The notes beneath the pieces are model-generated. The model did no database searches, was not told the DNA's origin, and saw only the letters and a program-made list of their open reading frames with translations. Positions 1 to 11,480 of a stretch of DNA of 64,000 bases are shown here, one piece after another (the first letter of the stretch is position 1; the number at the start of each line of letters is the position of its first letter). A program made the position numbers and the translations under genes. This DNA is from Euryodendron excelsum (taxonomy: Eukaryota; Streptophyta; Magnoliopsida; Ericales; Pentaphylacaceae): the NCBI GenBank assembly GCA_033060915.1, contig CM065383.1, forward strand, positions 16,762,501 to 16,826,500. Direction: 5' to 3'.

Positions 1-1
1 T

Positions 2-693
2 ATGTTTTTCCGCGATGAGCTCTTATCTTGGTCTTGGAGAAGACCTCTTGGGATGCCCCTGGCCCCTGTAGTTGGAGGGGGTAGTCTGAACCCTGTTGAC
101 TTTAAGCAGAAAGTCACCACAAATGTTGAGCATGTGATTGGCCGGATCAATGGAATAGCCCCACAGTATGTCTCTGAAGAGGTAAGTTCCTGGACTTTGT
201 TGTTGATACCACGTTTCAGCCTCCCTAATTATAACTTGTGTGCCCGCAAAAGAAACCTTCTGTGCATTTGTGCCAAAGGAAAATTTGCAAATGTTAGTGC
301 ACAAACTTTTTAGAGCTGTCTTGACACTCCGATGTTTTGAATTAAAGTGGGATCATCGACTTGTTAATATCTTGATTGCATTTGAGAGAACAGGGGCACA
401 TCTGAGTCTGTAGTTTCTTCTTACTATGGTGTGGTGGAAAACTCAAAAATTAGAGATAATGTTGTAGATCACCTGTTTTTGTTTCCTTTCTTTTTCCTAA
501 TAAATAAATAAATCTAGTAATGTTGTGTTCCATTTTCTTACACTCAAATGAAATTGATGTTTTGTTTATTCAGGAGGAGAATGCTGTGGACCCGCCACAG
601 TCGGTGCAGAGAGGTGTCACGGAATTGGTTGAAGCAGCTCTGACCCCAAGGAACCTTTGCATGATGGATCCGACATGGCATCCCTGGTTCTAA
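2..693 (+). CDS. TRA1: TRA1/TRRAP-type PIKK-family co-activator, 3' end (partial)
   Basis: This is the last part of a gene that continues off the left edge. Coding exons are 2-181 and 574-693; the intron 182-573 starts GTAAGT and ends TTCAG. The 99 residues in the window contain the end of the PI3K-like domain (SLNPVDFKQKVTTNVEHVIG) and then a FATC tail ending NLCMMDPTWHPWF at the stop. In this family Tra1/TRRAP is the very large, catalytically dead PIKK that links DNA-bound activators to the SAGA and NuA4 histone acetyltransferase complexes in the nucleus. The C-terminal FATC signature and the tryptophan-rich last residues fit plant TRA1 proteins better than TOR, ATM or ATR. The phase is conserved across the intron, and reading through it gives only an artefactual tail. 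The kinase core lies outside the window, so loss of catalytic residues cannot be checked here. Confidence 0.
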
Positions 694-1258
694 ATCTGTT
701 ACCAGGCCTCTTAAAGAGCAGTCTGGTCAATGGCTCCTTGTAAATACAACAACAAAAAAAAATGTGAATATTGCTGCTAATTCTGTAAAATAGTTGCTAA
801 CTGACCTCTATTTTGCGTCTGAGGTGTAATTTTGACACTCGATGGTGGAACGAGTTATCCTTTGGGTGTCAGCATGTTTATACAGTAGTTATGATTATGA
901 TATAAGGTTGTCATTTGTTTTGATGCTCGGGCCAATTGTGTACAGTTTCGTGGTTTTAGGAGTCCATCGTGAAAAATCAAATCCGCCGCCCTGGAAGGCA
1001 TTATTCTCTACCATTATTCAAAGGAGAAAGATGTGTGAGTGAAGTTCACATAAGATTAATGACCTTTTACTACTGGCAATAGAATTTTTCTGTAACAATA
1101 AAATTTCCTGAATGCATTTCAGTGGAGAGTTTTTGTTTACTGTCGCTGACTAGCCACAGGCAAGAATACTAGGGAATTTCCATTGGTAAACAGAAGGTTT
1201 GACCTCTGAAGGAATGTACAAAGGCAGTATTCTCTCACTTGGAGAAAAGAATCTGTAA
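694..1258 (+). other. 3' UTR of the TRA1-like gene and short spacer
   Basis: No coding signal is seen. An AATAAA-type signal lies near 1097-1102, so the transcript probably ends around 1110-1130. The rest is spacer up to the first MITE copy. Confidence 0.
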
Positions 1259-1413
1259 GGGTGTGTTTGATATTCATGGAAGGAAAATGGAAAGGAAGGG
1301 AGGGAGAAATGAGAGGGAGAAAGTTGGGAATAATTGGGTTCCCTCTGTTTGATTTTCGAAAAAAAACAAATATAATAAAAGTGAAAAAACAAATTCACAC
1401 TAAAACCAAACAA
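1259..1413 (+). repeat. MITE-like element, copy A
   Basis: This element of about 155 bp starts GGTGTGTTTGATATTCATGG and ends near CACACTAAAACCAAACAAG. A second copy in opposite orientation lies at about 3735-3877. The purine-rich body (GGAAAGGAAGGGAGG) and both ends match between the copies. No coding capacity. Exact ends and target duplication are not resolved. Confidence 0.
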
Positions 1414-1897
1414 GAGTAGGGATTAGTCATTTTTTTTTCTCTCTCCTCTCAACTATAACACCCTAAATCTCTTAAGTTTCTGACTAATAACATCATACCG
1501 CTGAATCATGGGAAAAACTTCACTTCTAAGCTGGCATAAGGGATTCAAAACGAAAAGCACCGCGAAGAGCATGCAAGTTGGGAAGGATTCGTGTACTGAT
1601 TGTTTGCCTTCTCCTTCAAAGCAGTAACTTAAAAAGACTTAACACGTACTCAATGAACGTATTATTGCTGGAACTTGTGCCAACGTTTTCTTCCTTCAAC
1701 AATCAGAAATCTAAGCTCCCAATGTACCCCACAATTCAAATGAGAATTGGTACAGATATGTCAACAAAAATAAACAGCAAAGGTACAGATTCCAAAATAT
1801 CGCTCAGAAATGGTGTGTCACAAGAATGAGAGAGACCATTTTTTGTTCATATAAAAAACTCAAAGAGGAAGCCCTTCAAACACCCAATGATGATGCT

Positions 1898-2956
1898 TCA
1901 CTTTCCAACACCACACTCTTCTTCACATTCCAGCTCATCATCACTGCTGTAGACGAACCGAGTGTGCTTGCCAGTAAATTTGGGCATTATCTTCTCTCTA
2001 TTCAAATTCATCCTGTTCATCCCTTCACATAGCTCATCATCTTCTTCTTCCTCGTCCTTTGCATCTGCATAATCATGCTCGTCTTTTTCTTCTCCAGCTT
2101 CTTCTGCAATGCCATCTTCTTCATCATCTCTGGTACTCTCATTAACCTGAATAGACCAAACAGAAGCGTCTTCGTCTTTCATACATGACTGCTTTTTGTC
2201 TTCACTCTCTCTTCCAATTCCTCCTTTATGTGTCAGCACAGAGGAACACTCGGATGAATCAGAACCATCTGATTTCTCACAGAAGTCCAAGAGTAAAGAC
2301 CTAGATATCAAGCTCTTCTCAGATTCAGGACCCTCTTCTTCCGTTCCATCAAGTATCTCAGTACACAATTGATAATTCTAAATTTCAAGACGAATAAATT
2401 CAACCCAAAAAAAAAAAGGGACTATCAAGAAAATATATAACAAGAAGCTAATTGAAAACTTGAACTACACCGAAAGAAAGTCCAATCAAACCTGAGAAAT
2501 CTCGGCCTCTTCTTCCACCTTCTGCAAGAGGGTCTGGACTTGACCCCTCAACAAGGCCTCCCCAGAACCCGGAGTAGTCTTGGTGTGCTTCGCCTGACTG
2601 CTGTTTCTCTTCTTGGACATTGCCGATAATGGGGTCTCCAAGATTCCCATTGCAAGCCCCACAATCGGCGAATCGTTGCTGATATCGATAAGCGCAGACC
2701 GATCCTGTTGCTTCCCAGTTCGGGGTCTTGCTTTTGAAACACCCTTTTCAGAATCTTCAATTCTGCCTGAGAATATCGATAAAATAAATAAATCAATGTA
2801 AAAAGCTGAGTGAATTTATGTGGTCATCTGCATTATCAATGTTTGAAGCAGAGAGTGGAGCATGAATCGCTCACTTGACATAGGTGTGTTGTTGATTTTT
2901 GCAGCATCATAGGTTTGTGATCTTGTCATTCTTCGTGTTGATGATGGGGTCTCCAT
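1898..2956 (-). CDS. Conserved plant protein of unknown function, acidic C-terminus, three exons
   Basis: The CDS is complement(1898-2377, 2492-2766, 2875-2956), with GT-AG introns and consistent phases, giving 278 residues. The ATG at 2956 opens METPSSTRRMTRSQ, a basic start with a TRSQ motif. Residues 54-68 read IDISNDSPIVGLAMG. Residues 91-116 contain TPGSGEALLRGQVQTLLQKV followed by glutamates, probably a short coiled coil. The last exon (residues 120-278) is strongly acidic, with runs of D and E, and closes with a basic patch around MPKFTGKHTRFVYSSDDE. The block structure, clean splicing and absence of stops say this is a real gene. I recall similar blocks in plant proteins but cannot attach a name or function. 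The composition suggests a nuclear protein or partner of basic proteins, which is inference. It lies tail-to-tail with the TRA1-like gene. Confidence 0.
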
Positions 2957-3044
2957 TCGAGTTGTTAGATGAAGAAGATCGCCTGGATATCGAAATGGGT
3001 CGCCGGAGAAATTTTTACAAAGGAAGGAAACCAGAGCCGAAGGT

Positions 3045-3045
<1 letters not shown>

Positions 3046-3083
<38 letters not shown>
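3046..3083. repeat. (GA)n microsatellite
   Basis: About 19 GA repeats lie 90 bp upstream of the ATG of the minus-strand gene at 2956, so they read as (TC)n in its 5' leader or promoter. Pyrimidine tracts are common in plant 5' leaders. Confidence 0.
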
Positions 3084-3087
<4 letters not shown>

Positions 3088-3734
3088 ACGGAGATGTTGT
3101 AACGGGAGAGGTGTGAAGGTTCTATAAAGGAAAATCTGCAAACGGTAAGACTTGCCGTTTAAGCGCGGCTTGACCCTGTTCCGAAACTAGCCGTTGTGAG
3201 TGGGTTTGAATCATTAGCTTCATGGCGACCTGGGATCCTAGAAATTGGACTCGGCCCAGTTCCAATAACAAACTAGTTGCATATTGGGTTGGCCCAGTAC
3301 AAATGCCTAAAGCCCAAATAACATGATGTCCATCTGAGCTGTCTTCAAACAACGCCTTTAATATAGGTGATGTAGACTGCCCACTGCCCAGCACAGTTTG
3401 GTCTTGCTTGGGGGAGAGGAGAAAATGAAAAGACTCTTTCCTTCCGAAAAAATTTAGTGGTCAGGTAGTACTGAATATTTAGTAGTAATTTCTATTAAAT
3501 TGTAATACGTGGTGGGTAAATATATCAGCAACTTAAGTTAGTAGAGTAGTGAAAAGACTTTTAAAGAAAAATATCACTTGGCAAAATCTGATAGGATATT
3601 TTCTTAAAAACCTCTTCGTTACTCTACTAACTCAGATTAATGATGTATTCACCCACCATGTGTCACTATTTGATAGGGATTATCATTTAGTACTCAATAT
3701 TATCTTACTACTAGACTATTTTCCCTTTCATTCC
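3084..3734. other. Intergenic spacer
   Basis: I see no gene or clear repeat. The short ORFs at 3122-3394 and 3549-3743 have no recognisable motif and biased AT-rich codons. Confidence 0.
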
Positions 3735-3877
3735 ATTGTTTGATTTGTAGTGTGAAAAATAAGTTTCCCTCCATTATTTATTTTTTTGAAATTCAAACAA
3801 GGAGGAAACTTAATTTTTTCTCCCATTTCTTCCTCCCTTCCTTTCTATTTCCCTTTCATGAGTATCAAACACACCTT
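3735..3877 (-). repeat. MITE-like element, copy B
   Basis: This is the reverse-oriented relative of 1259-1413. Its left end TGTTTGATTTGTAGTGTG is the complement of copy A's right end, and its right end CATGAGTATCAAACACACC is the complement of copy A's left end. It is about 143 bp and non-coding. Confidence 0.
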
Positions 3878-4322
3878 AAATTCTACAATGAAAGAGAGAG
3901 ACTCACAAGTTGCAATTAGTTTGGTAATAGAGCTTATACCATAATAAATATTCTACTCAAAACCTAGTGTAGAGACAGAGAGAAATTATAGGTGGTTAAG
4001 GTTCTATGTTTATCGGTAATTCTTGTAAAAATTTGAGTCCCACTTGAATTCATTCTAGAACAGCACCAAGTGATGCGATTGGTTCTCAAAATTTTATTGC
4101 TCACTTATATTTTACGCTTAGAAGTTTCGGGATTAATATAATTAATATCAGGATTTTGAATCGGTTATCTCATCCTGTGAAACAAACGTAGCCTTAATAA
4201 ACCCTCTCTCTCTACATAAACATCCCTTTGAGTATCCCATTTCCATCCCAACTCAAAGCCTCCAAACCAGCCTCAGCTATTTTGCCATGGCCTTCTTAAG
4301 AGCAATCAATGATACAATTTTT

Positions 4323-4424
4323 CACTCTCTTTTGCTTCTCCATCTCATTGATGCAAACCAAATAGTCCATTGTATCACTCTTTTTTGCTTCTCCATCTCA
4401 TTGATGCAAATCAAATAGTCCATA
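4323..4424. repeat. Tandem duplication, 54-bp period
   Basis: Two near-identical units starting CACTCTCTTTTGCTTCTCC (4323) and CACTCTTTTTTGCTTCTCC (4377) abut the left edge of the Ogre-like LTR remnant. No gene is present in 3878-4424. Confidence 0.
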
Positions 4425-5606
4425 AGGGTTGCCTACATATCCTTTTATTGGAAATCAGGTCTGTCATAGGTCGGACTCGGGGTCCGATTGAAAATAAATA
4501 CTTTGGAATTTTGTTTGATTTTAAAAAGATACTATGAGGTCTTTGGAAAGTTTGACTTGAAAAGAGTTTAATTTAAACTTTGATTAGAAGATTGAAAATT
4601 GAACTTTAATTTGAAATCAACTTTGAAGTAGAACTTGGACTTATTTTGAAAAGTTTGAATTGAGCTTTGAAATCATTTTGTCTTAAATTGATGTTCTAAA
4701 ACCATCTTGATTTAGAAAATAGTTAAAGTTTCCTAACTCAAGGTTAGGGGTTGAACTAGGGTTTTGGCCTCCCAAAACTTTGAATAACCTAGGGTTTAAA
4801 CATGCACTTGAAAAGTTCGATTTTAGAAAGTTTAATTTTAAAAAAGTTTCAAATTAGAAAAATTCCAAATTAGAAAAATTTTTATTTTAGGAAAGTTTCC
4901 GTTTTAGGAAAGATTTGATTTTGGAAAGATTTGATTTAGGAAAGGTTTGAATTAAGAAAAGTTTAAATTAAGAAATGTTTGGATTTGGAAAGGTTTGAAT
5001 TTAGAACTTGAAAAATTAGAATTTGAAAAGATTTGGTTTAAAAAGAATTGAATTTGAAATTTATAAAATAGAGTTTGAGAAGGTTTGACCTATGTTTGAG
5101 GTAACTTGAGTTTTAGGCAATCCTAGGACCTAGGGTTTATGCAATGAATTTGAATTGAAAAGATTGGATTTTAATTGAAAAAGGAAAGTTTTGAAATTAG
5201 AAAAGATTTTGAAATTAGGAAAGATTTGAATTCTATTTCCTAAAACAAAATATTAGATTTTATTTGCAAAAATAGAATATTTGATTGGGTTTCCTATTTG
5301 GACAAGATTTGATTTGACTTGAAGTTTGAAAGCTTTAGTTTTGAAAATTTATAATTTTATGTGACTTTTGAATTAAGAAATCGATGATTTTATGTAGAAC
5401 ATGGTTTTAGAAATCTATGATTTGATGCAAATAGAAAGCCATAATTTTAAGTGAGAAAACAACTTTGGAAGAAAAGGTTTTGAATGCAAGTTTGAAAGCA
5501 TACTTGAATGCATAATTATGATAGCAACAATGCAATAGGGACATGAACATATAAGGTTAAGTTTCACCACATAACGACCTACCCCGTCTTAGGTTGCACT
5601 CAAAGG

Positions 5607-6905
5607 TGTTGACTCTATGCCTTGATTTTAATGATAACTAAACCTTGTATTAGTTTACTAATACATTTAATTAGTGTGCAGATTAATTAAAAATATATTT
5701 TACACCTAAAGGTCAATAAATGGTAAAATGGATGCACAACAATTCAAAGTTTGAGCTATGCACCAAAATGTAGCAACTGCACCCATTCAAATTTCAAACA
5801 AATGATTTGAATTCGAAGAGATTGAAGGTGTTCAAAAGAAGATTTCATCAAATATGCAAGGACTCAATGAAATTGACATGAATTCGAAGAGATTGAAAGT
5901 GATTCAAATGAAGAATTCATCATGTGTGCAAAGACTCCTTGATGAATCCAAGAGAAGATTTAGAATAAACCAAATTGAATTCAATCCATATTGAATTGAA
6001 GACATTCTTGAATAATTATAATGGATTGAAAACTTTGAAGAACATCATACTCCAAAGAGAAGATTCCTTGAACATCCCTAGATTATTTGAAGCTAAATTG
6101 GACAAGGAAGACATGAATGAAGATTTCTGGATGATGTGTCGACACATGATCTAAAAGTGTCGACAAATGGAGACAGTGGACAAAATCTAGAAAATGCAGG
6201 CTTGATGTGTCCACAAATGAAGCCAAGTGTCGACACCTGGGAATTAACAGCTATATTTTTAAACGTTATATTGAACTGAACTCGTATTAAATGAACCTCC
6301 AACGGGCGAAATCAATTCAGGGCCTTATATACAAGCCTCCAAATGTATTTATGGACAAAAGATACACCATTCACTGATTGATTGAGCTGAAAATTTTAAA
6401 AATTCTCTTTGTTTTCAAGTTAGCATTTAGTGAGCTATTCAATTCTCATCTACTCTTCATAGAGAGTTTATATTTTATTTGTATAACTTTCATATACTTG
6501 CAAGTGAGAGCTAGAGTATTTTCTTGAGAAAGAAAAACACTTGTAAGTTGAAGTAGATTTTGGACAAAACCACTTGGTGGCTACAAGAACTTAAGAAGAA
6601 GTTCTTGTGTAAAAGTGAGTTGAGCACTTTGAAAATTAGCATCTACTTTGTAATTGGAGATTGTATAGTGGAAGAAGACTTTAAGGGATTTTGGGGTGAA
6701 AACGTAAACCACAAGTTGTGGTTGAATTTCAGTAATTTTTGGTGTGCTTTCTTGTGCTCTATTTTCATTTCATTATTACTTACATTGCATTGCATATATC
6801 TTGAATTACTGTTCCATTAATTAGATCAATTTTAATTAATCTTAATTGATTTAATTTTTAAAAAATCTAATTCACCCCTCTCTTGGGTTGCCTTTTGGGC
6901 CAATA
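5607..6905 (+). mobile_element. Sirevirus-like Copia solo LTR, TSD AAAGG
   Basis: The element begins TGTTGACTC and ends GGGTTGCCTTTTGGGCCAATA (CA decayed to TA). AAAGG flanks both sides (5602-5606 and 6906-6910). Its start, its end, the block around 6880 (TTCACCCCTCTCTTGGGTTG) and the exon-like block near 6700 match the 3' LTR at 49872-51992, which is in the opposite orientation. A TATA-type box lies at 6325-6331. A GTGTCGACAC palindrome recurs between 6135 and 6235. It is 1299 bp against 2121 bp for the other copy. There is no internal region, so this is a recombined solo LTR. Confidence 0.
6325..6331 (+). promoter_or_regulatory. Predicted TATA box of Sirevirus-like LTR
   Basis: TTATATA precedes CAAGCCTCC. 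The equivalent place in the second LTR copy (50445-50452, minus strand) also carries a TATATATA run before CAAGCTTCC, which supports conservation. Confidence 0.
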
Positions 6906-7353
6906 AAAGGAAATCCTCGACACGGTAGCTTTCCTAGGCATGAACCGGGAGGTACCTTGTTTCAAGCATGCAAGAAGAGGAGGTAGAAGATGTGGATTAA
7001 AATAGGAAATAGCCCAAGTGGACTAGGAAGGAGAAGAGAGAGAGGGGGATTACATAAAAGTAAATAGAACCCTACCTTATATTCTTGTTAGGTTGAATGC
7101 TTCAATGGAAGACTTACTTGAACTTGAGAGACCTTCAAGAGCTTTGAAGGGGTTGGACTTGGCCTTCGATTAAGCTTAAAAACTAGGGTTTGAAGTGTAT
7201 CGATTAGGGTTTGAGTGTATGGCTTGTATGAAGGCTAGGGTTTGAAGGAGGCTTGAGAGAATTAGGATTTTTGAGACAACTCGAAGTCTATTTTTAGAGA
7301 GGCAGAGTTTTTGGAGCAATTTTGTGGATCTAGAATATGCAGGGGGTGGCCTG

Positions 7354-7361
7354 TATTTATA
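7354..7361 (-). promoter_or_regulatory. Predicted TATA box of Ogre-like LTR
   Basis: TATAAATA on the minus strand, followed by CAGGCC. It is at the position equivalent to the TATAAATACAG of the solo LTR at 56104, so it probably marks the U3/R boundary. Confidence 0.
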
Positions 7362-8800
7362 GGCAGCAAAGATCCCTCTTGGCGCCTGTTGTAGTGGCAA
7401 CAAACCAAAATTTGGCTTGGTGCCACTTAAGAAACTTCTTAAGGCTGTAAGAAATAGATCTCTGACTCTTGTGATACAAGACAGAAGATTTAGGAGTCTG
7501 TCATTGTGACTACTATGTAATTATTGGCCTAACTTTATTAGGAGTGACTCCGAAAAGTTCAGGAATGATCTAGAAGGCTTCGAGTAGCTAGACTTAGCCG
7601 GGAATGAACGGAACCCCGTAAAAGAGTGTCCCGAAGGTAACTGGCTTGATGATCAGAGCTGGAGTAGTTGAAAAGGGTGACCGACCCCCCAGGGGTAAAA
7701 TGGTCATTTGATTTTGGGGAGCACTAGGATGGACCCGGAGTGGTTCGTGATAAGGCTTGAAGGTTGAAAACACTATTAAAAGTATTCTAGGGGGTTTCCA
7801 TTTTTATACTCAGAGCTGGTGTGATTAGAAAAGGTGATCGACCCACTAGGGGTAAAATAGTTATTTCGCATTGGGTTTACCAGAATGGACTCGGAATGAT
7901 TCGGAGAGGTACTGGAAGGTTGTGAATACTATTAGAATCATACTCAGAAGACAACAAATTTGATACCCAAAGCCAGTGTGGTTCTCGGAGGCGATTGGAT
8001 GCCTAGGAGCAAAATGGTCATTTTGACCGGATGCTTTTAGAATCTATCTGGAAGCGACTGGAAAGCATTTGAACGTGCTTGATTATCCTTGGACAATCTT
8101 GGAAGGGTGGACTTACCTCTCTGAGGTCTTAGGTACTTTCTCGAGACACGTGTCGGTAGGACCTAAAAGACAGTTTGGTCATTTTTCACCAGAATGGGCT
8201 AGTAAACACTGGTGTTAACTCGGGTTTTGAGTGTTCCAATCACTCTAACGGTGTGTGACGAGTTGGTTTCCAAAGATATCCTATCTTTCGATAAACATGT
8301 CATGGCCAAGAGGCGTGTTCGGTCCCGTGACATAAGGGATTTGTTAGCATTCCCGATGTTGACCTGTTTGGGAGTGTTTTTGTCACTTTGACGGTTGCGA
8401 TGTTTGTGAGTGTTTTCGTCACTCTGATGGTGTGCATTCATTCCGGAGACTACCTGATCTCGAAAATCTACTAGATGGACTTACACCTCGGGGCCTTAGG
8501 TGCTTTACCGATTAGCGTGTCAAATAACAGACATTTTAAATTGACGAGGTAGCAGGCACCAGAAGTGGACTACTCTACCATCTCAGGGACTTGGGTTCTG
8601 GTCTGGTCGATAGGTGTGAAGGGACTTATCGTTCTGTGGGGTTTTGTGCTTTCTTGGTAAACCTGCTGTACTAGATGAACTTATCTTCTGAGGGATCAAC
8701 TTTCTCAAAAGACATGCCGAATTGAGTTTGACTGGTCTGGACTGGAATTAAGGTTAAAAGACAAACTTACCATCTTTAAGTAGACGTGCCAATTACATTC

Positions 8801-11480
8801 ACGTGCTGTGTAGCTGCCCTCCTTTTTTAGACCACAAGTCGGCATTGTGGGTCAACATTAAGTGTATGACAGGCTATCTCTGGATCAATTCCCGACATTT
8901 CATAAGGCGCGTCAGTAGTTCAATTAATAATTTTTCTTTAATCTTGGACAGGGAAGTGCCGATCACAAAGGACTTTTCCTTGTCATGCTGGTCTATCTTC
9001 ACTTTCTTTAGGTCTTCCATGTCTTTCTTTTCGGGTGTCAGTCTAACATCATCGATAGTGGGCATGTTCTCATGGAGCTCCCTCATCTGGACCTTACCCG
9101 CTTTTACTTTGGTGGTGCAAGCTGTCATAAAACATTGCTTGGATGCCACCTGATCTCTTCTTATCTCCTTTTCTCCTTCAGAGGTTGGGAATCAAATCAG
9201 TTGGTGGTAGGTGGATGGTATGGCCTTCATAAGTGCAACCATGTCCGGCCTATGATTGCATTATATGGGGCAGGCATGTTGACCATGAAGAACTCTGCTT
9301 GAAGCGTAATTCCTCCTGTGGCTATTGGGATTTTCACCTTTCCCAATGGTCAAGCTGGGTCCGAACTAAAACTGATCAGAGGGTTAATGGATGGCTATAG
9401 GTCGGAATCCTTGAACTCCAACTTCTTAAAAAGGTTGTAATACATGACTTCAGACGAGCTCCATTGATCAATCAGAATTCTCCTGACATCACACTCCCCC
9501 AATCGCAATGTCACCACTAGTGTGCCATTATAGTGCGTCGGAACTCCCACTAAATCATTATCAGTAAAGGTTATGGCCTCAGCACTACAGCCGATTTCGA
9601 CCTTCTTCGTTGGAGGCTTAATTTGTATCATTTTCCTTAGGTGTGCTGCTTTTTGGATCTCGACTTGATACTTGTGAGGGTCTACCTTTGCCGACTCAGT
9701 CGATCCATGCAATACTACAATTACCTGGGGTAGTTCTGTTAGGGCTTCCTTTTATGGGGCACCGTCTTATTTGCTTTACCCTGTTACCCACTTAGTCTTC
9801 TCTTGGTTGATATACTGGTCAAGATGGCCAGCTTTCACCAGTTCTTCCAAGTGATTTTTGAGGTGCTTGCAGTGCGCCGTTTGGTGCCCCTTTTCTTTGT
9901 GGTATGCGCAAAACTTCCTTTGATCTCAGGTTGCACGGTCTCCCACCAACTTTGGTGGCCACTTGAAAAATGGCTTGTCCCAAATCTGGGGCAAAATTTT
10001 ATAGATCGGGTCTTTAAAGACCGTGTTAACCCCTTCAATCATTTTCTGCCTTGATTATTGTTTTCTTTGCGTCGGGGCTTGTTATTTTTCCTCATGTTTT
10101 GTTTTATCTGACTTCTCGCTAACCCTCTCTTGAATCGACTATGTAATAACTTCTTCTACTCTGGCATACTGTTTAATTCTCAACATCAGGTCTTATATCT
10201 CAGTAGCTGGTTTCTTCATCAAGGATTGCCTCAACCGGTGTTCGCCGGGCAAGGCGATCTTGAATTGTGCAACGGCCAGTTGCTCGCTACACTCCTCAAT
10301 TTCGTTGTAGGCCTCCCAGTAGCATTTTGCATATGTTTGTAACCCTTCTCCATCCTTCTTCTGTAATGTCAACAAGTAGTCTATTTCCTTAAGCTGCTAG
10401 TTGTTTATGATAAAGCGAGCAGTGAATAGTTCGGCAAGTTGTCTTTAATTTGCTATTAATCTGGATGATAACTTGTCAAACCATCGTAAGGCTACTTCTC
10501 CAAGACTTGGTGGAAAAAACTCGGCACATTAAGGACTCGTCTCCGCTCTACAGTGTCATCATCTGTTTGTAGTGCCGAAAATGACTAATGGGATCTGACT
10601 TCCCATCATAGGGTGTAAACTTTAGCGGTATAAATTTTCTTAGAGGTCGGCAAGCCTTAATTTCCTCTATAAAGGGTGTGGACGTAATTTGATCAAGGGC
10701 TCTTCTGGCTATGTCATGGGTCGTCCGTTGTGTAGGGTGCTTATCCATGTTGTCTAGCCACTTATTTAGTTATCGGTCCCAGTCTTGCTATTCTGGATCG
10801 GCTCTTGTCGGATCTCTTACGGGTGGAGTCTGATTTATCCCATGCTGTTGATCTTCTTGTCTGTCCTTATAGTGTCCAGTGTTGGAGGCATGGCTCACAG
10901 TTAGACGTACGGCAGGGGAGCTCGTGCTTCTGGAATTCGTCGTCCTTCTTCTACGCCGATCTGGAGATCTTCCGTAGACTCATCCATCTCTTTTAGCAAT
11001 CGCCTCTCTTACAGCTTCGACTTGAGACTTGAGGTGGACTATCTTTTCATCCTGTCGCCGGAGTTCCTACTCAGCTGCTCGGGGTGTTATATTACTAGGC
11101 AGACGACCATTAGAGGCCAAGGGGTTCAAATTCCTACGATAGCACCTTCAGCAGTTTGGATTTCTGACTTATTGTGGAGCCCGCCGTAGTTCCTTTCGTC
11201 TTCTCTAATGATTATCATCAAGGACTCGTATATTCGATCTTATCAGTTGACCTCCTGGACTTTGTGTTGAACCATCTCGGCGATCTGACATGTGAGTGTC
11301 CTCATGATTGGGAACATCTCAACTGTCTTCAATCTCCCTACTGGTGGGCTCAACTCCTCATCTAAGATAGCTGATACTCATTGTTGTTATACTTTCACAC
11401 AAATGGCATCAATTGTAAATGAGATTTTTAGGAAGGCCTAATTCAATACGCAAACCAAATTGATGAGCGCGAACAACCTG
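8801..11480 (-). mobile_element. Ty3/Gypsy (Tat-type) gag-protease remnant
   Basis: Minus-strand fragments appear in the order gag N-part (about 11.1-10.55 kb, including TPFIEEIKACRPLRKF and YDGKSDPISHFRHY), gag C-part (10375-10193, YAKCYWEAYNEIEECSEQLA), a linker (10038-9835), an aspartic-protease region (9712-9395, ITFTDNDLVG and LRLGECDVRRILID) and the stretch just before reverse transcriptase (9149-8874, KSFVIGTSLSKIKEKLL). Stops and frameshifts separate all of them, and the protease DTG-type motif reads DQW. Reverse transcriptase, RNase H and integrase are absent, and the sequence then passes into the Ogre-like LTR block. Whether gag and that LTR were one element is uncertain. No PBS or 5' LTR was found to the right. 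Confidence 0.

Larger units (their letters stand above)
4425..8800 (-). mobile_element. Ogre-like Ty3/Gypsy LTR remnant (minus orientation)
   Basis: This is a diverged LTR of the same family as the 5386-bp solo LTR at 54106-59491, read on the minus strand. Matching blocks are the AATCAGG/GGTCCGATTG block at 4454-4490 (58680-58735 in the solo LTR), the G-rich GAAAAGTTTGAATT low-complexity tract at 4480-5560 (57000-58900), the CATGCTTGAAACAAGG block near 6950 (56540), a TATTTATA promoter at 7354-7361 (TATAAAT at 56104) and the GGTAAAATGGTCATTT/CCGGAGTGG repeats at 7680-8010 (55140-55640). Both LTR termini are missing or too diverged to place. The block is split by the Sirevirus-like solo LTR at 5607-6905. 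End coordinates are approximate. Confidence 0.

Noticed and set aside
9803..11365. Several plus-strand ORFs opposite the gag remnant
   Set aside because: They are antisense shadows; the minus-strand frames carry the recognisable gag and protease motifs.
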